NCBI GenBank assembly: GCA_016193115.1
Contig: JACPSV010000240.1
Coordinates: forward strand, 1 to 7,797
Reading direction: 5' to 3'
DNA: 7,797 bases
From: Elusimicrobiota bacterium
Lineage (GTDB): Bacteria > Elusimicrobiota > Elusimicrobia > 2-02-FULL-39-32
Part shown: positions 1-5,487 of the stretch, in pieces
Layout of the letters: the number at the start of each line of letters is the position of its first letter
Numbering within the stretch: position 1 is the first letter of the stretch
Notes under the pieces: generated by a model
The model's input: the letters and a program-made list of their open reading frames with translations, nothing else
Told to the model about the DNA's origin: nothing
The model's database searches: none
Made by a program: the position numbers and the translations under genes

Positions 1-1
1 C

Positions 2-76
2 GGACTGCTAAAATCTGCAGAAGGGGCATTGCAGGCGGGCGTTCAGGTAGACATCCGTGAATATATGGCGGCATAG
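2..76 (+). CDS. C-terminal fragment of an unidentified protein (cut by left edge)
   Basis: From base 2 the plus strand reads 24 sense codons without a stop and ends with TAG at 74-76. The visible residues end in 'VQVDIREYMAA', a balanced composition with alternating hydrophobic residues that resembles a real protein C-terminus. The stop lies 12 bases from the stop of the convergent toxin gene, the tight spacing expected of two real gene ends. I do not recognise the family, and too little is visible to assign a function. It could still be a chance open stretch. Confidence 0.5.
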   Translation, partial: GLLKSAEGALQAGVQVDIREYMAA

Positions 77-88
77 CCGGTGTGGAGT

Positions 89-352
89 CTACTCGTAATG
101 TGTCCACATGCGGAGGATTTTTATGGTCTTTATCTCTTTAAGGACTTGGTAAACTAGCCGATGCTGGATGTTGATCCGGCGGGAGTAAGCGCCGCTCAAA
201 TCCCCAACGAGCTTTTCAAATGGGGGAGGATTCTGGAACGGGTCCTTTTTCAGGATTTCCAAAAGCGATTCCACTTTGGGTCGTAGTCCGGAGTGGGATA
301 TTTTTTTGGAGTCCTTGAGAGATTGTTTGGTGTAAACGAGCTGCCAAATCAC
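89..352 (-). CDS. yoeB: YoeB-family mRNA interferase toxin
   Basis: An 87-residue protein of the Txe/YoeB family (RelE fold), close to the usual length of about 84. Such toxins bind the ribosome and cut mRNA in the A site, stopping translation; the partner antitoxin blocks them. The family core is clear: 'LSGAYSRRINIQHRLVYQV' at residues 52-70 and a C-terminal 'THYE'. Residues matching the catalytic set of E. coli YoeB are all present: E46, R65 and the terminal H85-Y86. The toxin therefore looks intact. It starts with GTG at 352-350, which overlaps the antitoxin stop (GTGA), so the toxin is translationally coupled to and made after the antitoxin. The stop is TAG at 91-89. The RelE/ParE superfamily is certain; the YoeB assignment is strong. 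Confidence 0.9.
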   Translation of the reverse strand: MIWQLVYTKQSLKDSKKISHSGLRPKVESLLEILKKDPFQNPPPFEKLVGDLSGAYSRRINIQHRLVYQVLKEIKTIKILRMWTHYE

Positions 353-591
353 CAGTCAAGCCGCTTGCTGCATTGTTGGGTCGCTGTTTTAAGGCCTTTT
401 CGGATGGAGTCGCGCATGCCCGGAATGGAGAGAAGATAAAGGGTCTCCTGGATTGAGCGCCAATCTTCTTCAGAGATAAGGATCGCATTGTTTCGTCTGC
501 TGGTGATCTGGACAGGGGTATGAGAAGCAGCCGATTCGTCAATCAGCCTGTACAATCTTTCCCGCGCCTTGCTGGCCGTGAGTGTCGTCAT
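349..591 (-). CDS. yefM: YefM/Phd-family antitoxin
   Basis: An 80-residue antitoxin that should bind and neutralise the YoeB-type toxin encoded directly downstream and repress its own promoter. The N-terminal DNA-binding half follows the YefM pattern: 'TASKARERLYRLID' at 5-18, 'HTPVQITSRRNNAILISEEDW' around 24-44, then 'SIQETLYLLSIPGMRDSI' at 46-63. The C-terminal toxin-binding tail (64-80) is less conserved, as is normal. The ATG at 591-589 is preceded by GGAGG at 603-599 with a 7-base gap, an excellent ribosome binding site that fixes the start. The stop TGA overlaps the toxin GTG by four bases. Confidence 0.9.
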   Translation of the reverse strand: MTTLTASKARERLYRLIDESAASHTPVQITSRRNNAILISEEDWRSIQETLYLLSIPGMRDSIRKGLKTATQQCSKRLDW

Positions 592-609
592 CAGCGTGCC
601 TCCGGACTA

Positions 610-638
610 AGAGTACCATAAAACGTACGTTTAGTCAA
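610..638 (-). promoter_or_regulatory. Promoter and likely YefM operator of the toxin-antitoxin operon
   Basis: On the minus strand, TTGACT (638-633; five of six consensus bases) is followed after 17 bases by TACTCT (615-610; three of six). This places a transcription start a few bases upstream of the antitoxin's GGAGG. The spacer contains the perfect palindrome AAACGTACGTTT at 621-632, adjoining the -35 box. YefM/Phd antitoxins are known to bind palindromes with a GTAC-type core over their own promoter, so this is the obvious autorepression operator. The weak -10 box and the use of this palindrome as operator are inferred from position only. Confidence 0.65.
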
Positions 639-722
639 GACTTCGTCTTGCGCAATAATTAATAAAACAGAAAGACAACTGCAAGATTACATAGAGGGCT
701 CGACAATCGATTCCTTGCAGTT
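636..722. repeat. Inverted repeats in the gap between receiver gene and toxin-antitoxin operon
   Basis: The gap between the antitoxin start and the receiver stop (592-794) holds, besides the promoter, two inverted repeats. CAAGAC-TTC-GTCTTG (636-650) is a 6-bp stem with a 3-base loop and overlaps the -35 box. AACTGCAAG (677-685) and CTTGCAGTT (714-722) form a perfect 9-bp pair separated by 28 bases, which include TCGA-CAA-TCGA at 700-710. On the minus strand the larger pair lies downstream of the receiver gene and is followed by a T-rich stretch, so it could be a weak terminator with a large loop; it could equally be a pair of protein-binding sites. I see nothing coding at 723-794. Confidence 0.45.
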
Positions 723-794
723 AGGGGAACAAAGATAGGGTTAAAGTATTTGTGATCCGACGAGATAAGGGCTTATTTTAAGTGCAGAAACTGT

Positions 795-1187
795 TTAGGA
801 AACGACGGGGGTGAGGGCTTGGTCTATGAGGTCGTAGATGCGGCTGATCTCGAAGGGTTTCTTGATGTAGTTGAACGCGCCCCATTTTGTGGCCAGAACC
901 GCGGTGTCAATGGTCGCGAATGCGGTCATGATAATGACGGGCAGAGACGGGGACTTCTTTTTGACCTGAATGAGGAGATCAATGCCATTCATCTCCGGCA
1001 TTTTTAGGTCGGTTAGGATTAGGTCGGTCTGGTTTTGGGAGTATTCCTCCAGGGCTTTCCTGGGGTTCTCATAGGTGGTCACGTCATATTCTCTTTGCAG
1101 GAGAATTCTCTTCATAGTTTTGAGGACTTCCTGGTTGTCATCTACCACCACAATTCTTTTTGACTGCGCTGCTAGCGTATTCATCAT
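795..1187 (-). CDS. Stand-alone receiver-domain response regulator
   Basis: A 130-residue protein consisting of a single CheY-like receiver domain with no output domain. Numbered from the ATG at 1187, the acidic pair is D16-D17, the phosphoacceptor is D60 ('LILTDLKMPEMNG'), the switch threonine is T88 ('VIIMTAFA') and the conserved lysine is K110 ('YIKKPF'). All catalytic positions are intact, so it should accept phosphate, most likely from the kinase encoded upstream. The sequence resembles receivers of NtrC/AtoC-type regulators, but the protein ends right after the last helix, so it must act by protein contact or as a phosphate relay. The frame is open up to a TTG at 1241, but that codon lies almost at the predicted transcription start and lacks a ribosome site. 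The tandem ATGs at 1187 and 1184 are preferred. An AAAGGAG at 1211-1205 is rather far from them (17 bases), so the exact start is uncertain. Confidence 0.88.
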   Translation of the reverse strand: MMNTLAAQSKRIVVVDDNQEVLKTMKRILLQREYDVTTYENPRKALEEYSQNQTDLILTDLKMPEMNGIDLLIQVKKKSPSLPVIIMTAFATIDTAVLATKWGAFNYIKKPFEISRIYDLIDQALTPVVS

Positions 1188-1247
1188 TGAATGCGTGTGG
1201 CCGACTCCTTTAGGTGGGTAACTCTGTCTCAAATTTTCCAATTCAAC

Positions 1248-1478
1248 TTAAGTATAGGTCGCAAACCCGGACTTTTCAAGGGGGACCCGCCTATCAATTT
1301 TTTTGGGTTGGATGTGATGGGGAAGTTTTTGTTGATACATGGATTTGTCGGCCCGGAACAAAAGTTTGTCCAGGGAGGTTGGATTCCTGGGGTCGTAATG
1401 GGCAACGCCTATACTTAAAGAAAGTTTGTAGGGTCGTTGGTTCATGTCGTTGTACGATCGGAACCTGTTTTGGATCCG
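1248..1478 (-). pseudogene. Out-of-frame C-terminal remnant of the GGDEF domain
   Basis: In a different minus-strand frame from the upstream part of the gene, this stretch encodes 'RIQNRFRSYND' followed by 'RPYKLSLSIGVAHYDPRNP' and 'LLFRADKSMYQQK', ending in TAA at 1250-1248. This is the second half of a GGDEF domain, including the conserved SIG and RAD..MY motifs. It has no plausible start of its own in the right place (an ATG at 1445 would give only 65 residues). It is therefore best read as the severed end of the receiver-GGDEF gene, separated from it by a deletion whose length is not a multiple of three. Confidence 0.85.
1251..1279 (-). promoter_or_regulatory. Sigma70-type promoter for the lone receiver gene
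   Basis: On the minus strand TTGAAA (1279-1274) and TATACT (1256-1251) are spaced by exactly 17 bases; each box matches five of six consensus bases. The predicted start near 1244 gives a leader of about 57 bases before the tandem ATGs. The boxes lie inside the out-of-frame 3' remnant of the receiver-GGDEF gene, so the lone receiver can probably be made independently of the genes upstream. Confidence 0.6.
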
Positions 1479-2100
1479 GGATACGAATGTGGGACCACGT
1501 GTCCTTCAAGGCCTTGTCTCCTTCCGGGTGTCCGAACCGGTCGTTGATTGCTTTCAGGCGATCCAGGTCGGCGAATATCAGACAAGCTCCCTTTTTTCTC
1601 CGCGCAGAGAGTTTAATCTGCTGTTCCGTCAATATCTGAAAACCGCGGCGGTTATAGAGGCGGGTAAGCTCATCGCTCAGGGATAAGGCTTTGACTTCGG
1701 ACAAAAGTTTTTGCCGTTCAATGGCGTAACGGATCACCCGGCTGATCAATGGGATCGTCACATCGGATTTGATCAGGTAGTCTTGCGCTCCGTTGTGCAG
1801 CGCTTTGACCGCCAGTTTCTCATCGTAGGATTCGGCGAAAATCACGATCGGTACTTTGGGGAACCGAATGTTCATTTTTTTCAGTGTTTCCAGACCCGCG
1901 CTGTCCGCAAGTTGGAGGTCCAGCAGAATCAAATCAATGCGGGTTTTTGCCGGAATTCTCAAGGCTTCCGTCAGAGTTTCTGCGCTGCGTGCCAAAATGG
2001 GTGTGCATTGGATCTCTTTGAAAGAGTCCTGCAGGATTTCTGCTTCGTCCCTGTTTCCTTCCACCAACAGGATTTTAACGATTGGATTCAACGGTCTCAT
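1294..2100 (-). CDS. Receiver-GGDEF response regulator with truncated, frameshifted GGDEF domain
   Basis: Originally a receiver plus diguanylate cyclase protein that would make the second messenger cyclic-di-GMP. The receiver (about 7-130) keeps the phosphoacceptor D61 ('LILLDLQLADSAG') and K111. However, the usual second acidic residue is G15 ('LLVEGN') and the switch Thr/Ser position is A89 ('VIFAES'), so phosphorylation is doubtful. The GGDEF domain begins normally at about 138: 'LSLSDELTRLYNRRGF' (139-154), 'FADLDRLKAINDRFGHPEGD' (176-195) and 'ALKDT' to 201. The expected continuation with the GG(D/E)EF signature is absent. The frame runs on through about 67 unrelated residues to a stop at 1294, while the real domain end lies in another frame (1478-1248). 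Roughly 37-45 codons are missing. The start ATG lies inside the kinase gene's end (26-base overlap), indicating coupled translation. The product cannot be an active cyclase; treat it as a pseudogene or at most a receiver protein. Confidence 0.85.
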   Translation of the reverse strand: MRPLNPIVKILLVEGNRDEAEILQDSFKEIQCTPILARSAETLTEALRIPAKTRIDLILLDLQLADSAGLETLKKMNIRFPKVPIVIFAESYDEKLAVKALHNGAQDYLIKSDVTIPLISRVIRYAIERQKLLSEVKALSLSDELTRLYNRRGFQILTEQQIKLSARRKKGACLIFADLDRLKAINDRFGHPEGDKALKDTWSHIRIPDPKQVPIVQRHEPTTLQTFFKYRRCPLRPQESNLPGQTFVPGRQIHVSTKTSPSHPTQKN

Positions 2101-3859
2101 GACACAGGTTCAGTTCGATGCTGAATGTCGTGCCTTCCCCTTCCACGCTCTTCACGTTGATTTCACCTCCATGTTCTTTGACGATGCCGTAGGAGATGCT
2201 CAGTCCCAGACCCGTGCCGCTTCCGACCTCTTTGGTCGTGAAGAATGGGTCAAATATTTTGCTTAAATTTTTTCCGGAAATGCCGCACCCATTGTCTTGA
2301 AATGAGGTCACGACCTTTCCCTGTCGGGTGGCAGTGCGGATCGTCAACTGAGGGTTGGGCTCCTTCTCCAGAGCGTCTTGCGCGTTGCGAAGGAGGTTCA
2401 CAAAAACTTGCTGCATTTGGAACGGATCTGCTTCAATGAAAGGGTCTGTTGGATCCAACTGTTTTTCCAAATGGACGCGGTTGTTCCGGAGTTCGTGTTC
2501 CATCAGTTCCAGCGATTTAGACACAATCTCATTGACTCCGACCTGCCTTTTTTGGGGAGGGTGTTTCCTCGCAAACTGGAGAAGGTTGGAGACGATTTTG
2601 TTGCAGAGCAGGGCCTGCTCCTTCATGGTTTTCAGGTCTTCCAAAATTTGTTTTGGCTGGTTTTCGTTTGTGAGGGAGAGGTCCAAAAGGCCCAGAATGG
2701 AAGTGAGCGGGTTATTGATTTCATGGGCTACGCCCGCCGCCAGTTTACCGACGGCCGCCAACTTGGCCGACTGGATCAGTTCGGACTGCATTTCCGAGAG
2801 TCTTTCCTTCGCGCGTTTGAGATGGTCAATTTTAGTTTCCAGCTCGCGGTACAGCCGCGCGTTGTCAATCGCTTGGGAAACCAAAGAGACGAATATGTCC
2901 GCATGCTGGCGGTCCTCTTCCGCGAACGGGGTTTTGTTTTGAGTTCGGTTGACGCAAAGAACGCCTAAGAGGTCGGTCTTGGATAAAAGAGGATAAATCA
3001 TGGATGAGCTGACCTGCTCGTTGCTCTGAATGCCGGCAAATCGGGGATCTTGGTCCAAGGGGCCTACAATCAAGACATTTTCTCTCCATTCCGCGATTTT
3101 GCCGGCTACGCGTTCTCCTATCGCCAGCCGAACATTTTTTTTGGTCTCATCGTTCAGGCGATTGGAAGCGGCGACAAAAAGCTTTTTGTCTTCGCCCATG
3201 AGCATGATAGAGACGTCGTCCGCTTTCAGCAGTTTAAGCGCAAGTTCCACAAGGGAAGGCAGAAGAATTTCCAGTTTAAGTTTGGAGAATATCGCTTCGC
3301 TCATCTCTGAAAGAGCATGGATGGCCTTGAACTCGTTTCTTTCCGATTCGTGCATGATGATGGAAGAAAAGAAAGCTCCGATCAAGAGCAAAGGGAAACG
3401 GATCATGATGGATGGCTGAAAAATGTCTTCCAGGGTGTTGGTTTTCATGTAGATGATTCCGTACAAGATACAGGCGAGACCGCCCACCAAAAAGCTCAAC
3501 GCCGGTCTTCTGCCGATGACGGTCATGAAGACCACCAGGAAATAGACGAGAAAGAGGTCGCTCTCAAAACCTTGTGTTTTGTACAGGGCCAGGGAAGTGA
3601 GCAGGGTGTCGAATATGAAAAGACCGCCCAGGAAGGATCTTTTGGATGACCAGTCCGGCAGGAAAAGGACCAGGATATTGCTGAGGAGGTGTATCCCCGC
3701 AATCATCAGAATCCAGCGCGGGAGAGAGTCGTCCCACCGTTCTGTTCGGAGGATATCCGTATGGCCGTAGAGCATGAAAAAGATAATAAAGAGGAATATG
3801 ATGAAACGGAAAGCGCAGAGGGAAGTCTTGCCTTCAAGACGGAATATTTTTTTAACCAT
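2075..3859 (-). CDS. Membrane-bound GAF-domain sensor histidine kinase
   Basis: A 594-residue sensor kinase that autophosphorylates on histidine and passes phosphate to a receiver, probably the regulators encoded downstream. The N-terminus has about six hydrophobic segments (roughly 14-31, 48-67, 74-92, 101-116, 118-137, 152-169) with almost no extracellular loops, suggesting sensing in or near the membrane. A GAF domain follows (about 195-335), then a short coiled coil (335-365). The HisKA H-box 'GVAHEINNPLTSI' has phosphoacceptor H379. The ATPase domain has the N-box 'VNLLRNAQDAL' (487-497), G1 'DNGCGIS' (522-528), F-box 'FDPFFTTK' (536-543) and G2 'GSGTGLGLS' (546-554). All catalytic boxes are intact and resemble NtrB-type kinases. 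No ribosome site is evident before the ATG at 3859. The stop overlaps the next gene by 26 bases, so the genes form an operon. The signal sensed cannot be read from the sequence. Confidence 0.93.
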   Translation of the reverse strand: MVKKIFRLEGKTSLCAFRFIIFLFIIFFMLYGHTDILRTERWDDSLPRWILMIAGIHLLSNILVLFLPDWSSKRSFLGGLFIFDTLLTSLALYKTQGFESDLFLVYFLVVFMTVIGRRPALSFLVGGLACILYGIIYMKTNTLEDIFQPSIMIRFPLLLIGAFFSSIIMHESERNEFKAIHALSEMSEAIFSKLKLEILLPSLVELALKLLKADDVSIMLMGEDKKLFVAASNRLNDETKKNVRLAIGERVAGKIAEWRENVLIVGPLDQDPRFAGIQSNEQVSSSMIYPLLSKTDLLGVLCVNRTQNKTPFAEEDRQHADIFVSLVSQAIDNARLYRELETKIDHLKRAKERLSEMQSELIQSAKLAAVGKLAAGVAHEINNPLTSILGLLDLSLTNENQPKQILEDLKTMKEQALLCNKIVSNLLQFARKHPPQKRQVGVNEIVSKSLELMEHELRNNRVHLEKQLDPTDPFIEADPFQMQQVFVNLLRNAQDALEKEPNPQLTIRTATRQGKVVTSFQDNGCGISGKNLSKIFDPFFTTKEVGSGTGLGLSISYGIVKEHGGEINVKSVEGEGTTFSIELNLCHETVESNR

Positions 3860-3893
3860 AACCGTTTTCGCGCATTTTTTTAGTGATGATAAG

Positions 3894-3922
3894 GATATAC
3901 CAGCAAATCCCTATTTTGTCAA
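3894..3922 (-). promoter_or_regulatory. Sigma70-type promoter of the kinase operon
   Basis: On the minus strand a perfect TTGACA (3922-3917) is followed after 17 bases by TATATC (3899-3894; four of six consensus bases). The predicted start near 3887 leaves a leader of about 28 bases to the kinase ATG at 3859. The promoter lies just past the end of bioA and its terminator, so the kinase operon appears to be transcribed separately from bioA. Confidence 0.65.
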
Positions 3923-3958
3923 TGACGGGAGGGATTAGTGAAAAAATGTCCAATCCAA

Positions 3959-4031
3959 CGTCATTCCCGCGAAAGCGGGAATCTAGTCGGCGGAAAATCC
4001 GTACTGGATTCCCGCTTTCGCGGGAATGACG
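3959..4031. repeat. Dispersed palindromic repeat element ('SFPRKRES' type)
   Basis: Two perfect 25-base arms (3959-3983 and 4007-4031) are inverted around a 23-base centre; allowing one G-T pair, the arms reach 29 bases (to 3987 and from 4003). Each arm is itself a hairpin, TTCCCGC-GAAA-GCGGGAA. Inside the loop CGGA-AAA-TCCG (3991-4001) can also pair. This is the widespread short palindromic repeat family with the core ATTCCCGC..GCGGGAAT, recognisable because it encodes 'SFPRKRES' when inside a reading frame. Such elements are non-autonomous and often scattered between genes. This one overlaps the 3' end of bioA. Confidence 0.9.
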
Positions 4032-5481
4032 GAGGGGTAGCGGGAATGACGGCCGGCTGGAGGGATTGGATGGCTTGTTTTGTGTTTTGGACGAGTTGGG
4101 TGAGTTCGGATTTACGGATAGAGAGGGGAGGCATCAGAACGATCACGTCACCCAAGGGTCTTAGGAGAACGCCCCATTTTCTGGCTTCCAGACACACGCG
4201 TTTGCCAATGCGGGCGGAGGGGGGGAACGGTTTTAATGTCCGGACGTCCTGAACCAGCTCTATCCCGGCCATAAGTCCTGCCCGCCGGATGCCGCCTACG
4301 TTCTTGAGAGGTAGAATTTCCTTCAAAAGATTTTCAAATAGGGATTCCGTTTGCCGCACCTTCCTTAAAACGTTCTCTTCCTGAAATATCCTTAAATTGG
4401 CTTGGGCGACAGAACAGGCCAGAGGATTGGCGGTATAGGTGTGACCATGAAAGAATGTTTTGAACTCTTCGTATCCACCCAGAAAAGATTGGTAGACTTT
4501 TTCTGTGGATGCGGTCGCCGCCAAAGGCAGATAACCGCCCGTAATTCCTTTGGCCATGCAGAGAAAGTCCGGCCGGACGCCTTCCTGTTCGCAGGCAAAC
4601 ATTTTACCCGTGCGGCCGAACCCGACGGCCACCTCATCGGCAATCATGGGGACTCCGTACTTTTTGCAAAGGGAAGAAAATCCCCAAAGGTAACCGGCCG
4701 GCATGACAAGCATGCCGCTCGCGCCCTGTACAACTGGTTCTAGGATCGCCGCAGAAATTTTGCAGCCATGATTTTTGAGTGTGTTCTCCACATCGGCCAA
4801 ACATTCCCACCGGCATCCCGTCGCCGGCCTAAAATCTCCCGGTTTGGGTTTCTCGCCGTCATAACGGTAGTTTTGAAATCTCAGTTGAGGGCTGTCCACT
4901 TTTCTAAATGGGCATCTCAAACAGTGAGGAGACATGGCGAACCGGGTCTGGAACAAAAGGGGCCGGTATTTCTTGTGGAAAAGAGAAATGCCGCCCACGG
5001 AGACGGAACCTAAAGTGTCCCCATGGTAAGCGCCATGAAGGGACAGAAACTGGGTTCTCTTTTCCTTTCCGCGGGCGAATCTTTGCGTGTGAAATTGGTA
5101 GCTCATTTTCAGAGCCACCTCTACGGCGGTGGATCCGTTGTCGGAATAAAAAATGCGGGAGAGACCTTTGGGAAGAAGAGAAACTAAATGTTTCGCCAGT
5201 CGAATGCCGGGCTCGTGAGTCAGTCCCAAGAATGTGGAGTGCGCCACCTTTTGGATTTGCGCGGTAAGCGCTTTATCCAGTTTGGGATGCCGGTGTCCGT
5301 GCAGGTTGGCCCAAAGCGAAGAAACGCCGTCTATGTAGCGGTTTCCTTTTGTGTCATAGAGATAGATCCCTTTCCCTCTGGAGATCACCATGGGATAGCG
5401 GAACAAATCTCTTGCCCACTCGCTCTGCGGGGTGAATGGGTGCCAAAGAAATCGTTTGTCCAACTCTTCCAGTTTTTGCAT
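3961..5481 (-). CDS. bioA: Adenosylmethionine-8-amino-7-oxononanoate aminotransferase (biotin synthesis)
   Basis: A PLP enzyme that transfers an amino group from S-adenosylmethionine to KAPA, giving DAPA in cytosolic biotin synthesis. BioA marks are clear: 'LWHPFTPQSEW' (12-22), 'GVSSLWANLHGHRHP' (52-66), 'GAYHGDTLG' (150-158), 'LEPVVQGASGMLVMPAGYL' (247-265), 'DEVAVGFGRTG' with PLP-binding D282, 'MAKGITGGYLPLAAT' with Schiff-base K311, and 'HTYTANPLAC' (347-356). At 506 residues it is longer than the usual 430-460. The excess has two sources: an insertion near 194-222 between Cys pairs (C187/C190 and C223/C227), and a tail of about 30 residues after 'AIQSLQPA', encoded by an inserted repeat that also supplies the stop (TGA at 3963-3961). 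The ATG at 5481 is the only good start before 'LWHPFT', although no ribosome site is evident. No other bio gene is next to it. The catalytic core looks complete, so activity is expected. Confidence 0.94.
   Translation of the reverse strand: MQKLEELDKRFLWHPFTPQSEWARDLFRYPMVISRGKGIYLYDTKGNRYIDGVSSLWANLHGHRHPKLDKALTAQIQKVAHSTFLGLTHEPGIRLAKHLVSLLPKGLSRIFYSDNGSTAVEVALKMSYQFHTQRFARGKEKRTQFLSLHGAYHGDTLGSVSVGGISLFHKKYRPLLFQTRFAMSPHCLRCPFRKVDSPQLRFQNYRYDGEKPKPGDFRPATGCRWECLADVENTLKNHGCKISAAILEPVVQGASGMLVMPAGYLWGFSSLCKKYGVPMIADEVAVGFGRTGKMFACEQEGVRPDFLCMAKGITGGYLPLAATASTEKVYQSFLGGYEEFKTFFHGHTYTANPLACSVAQANLRIFQEENVLRKVRQTESLFENLLKEILPLKNVGGIRRAGLMAGIELVQDVRTLKPFPPSARIGKRVCLEARKWGVLLRPLGDVIVLMPPLSIRKSELTQLVQNTKQAIQSLQPAVIPATPPSFPRKRESSTDFPPTRFPLSRE
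4040..4052 (+). repeat. Partial third copy of the repeat end
   Basis: The 13 bases GCGGGAATGACGG at 4040-4052 repeat exactly those at 4020-4032, in the same orientation and 20 bases away. They correspond to the outer end of the palindromic element. They are either a leftover of a second copy or a short duplication made during insertion. The segment lies within bioA's extended 3' coding end. Confidence 0.7.
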
Positions 5482-5487
5482 AGTTTT

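Larger units (their letters stand above)
3941..4070 (-). terminator. bioA terminator, apparently split by a repeat inserted in its loop
   Basis: On the minus strand TCCAATCC (4070-4063) pairs perfectly with GGATTGGA (3956-3949), and two bases later a run of six T follows (3946-3941). Stem plus T-run is the layout of an intrinsic terminator, placed where bioA's reading frame would be expected to end. The loop, however, is more than 100 bases long because it contains the 25-bp inverted repeat element. The repeat itself forms a strong hairpin ending 12 bases before the T-run, so termination may now depend on it. The original-terminator reading is inferred. Confidence 0.5.

Noticed and set aside
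81..108. TGTGGA..TCCACA inverted repeat at the convergent gene ends as a terminator
   Set aside because: It is only six base pairs, lies inside the toxin coding end, and no T-run follows on either strand.
1188..1241. TTG start at 1241 for the lone receiver
   Set aside because: It lies within a few bases of the predicted transcription start and has no ribosome site; the extra 18 residues are not part of a receiver domain.
1294..1497. The 67-residue tail after 'ALKDT' as a new functional domain
   Set aside because: It is proline- and threonine-rich, unlike any domain I know, and is explained by out-of-frame reading of GGDEF sequence.
2355..2968. Two long plus-strand open frames of about 195 codons opposite the kinase gene
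   Set aside because: They are antisense shadows of a clearly coding region with intact kinase motifs and resemble no protein family.
3852..3875. Seven-codon leader frame (MRENGYG) overlapping the kinase start
   Set aside because: It has no ribosome site and no regulatory amino-acid pattern; such a short frame is expected by chance.
3959..4052. CRISPR-like array of repeated palindromes
   Set aside because: There are only two inverted arms plus a partial end, with no regular spacers and no cas genes; it is a dispersed palindromic element.
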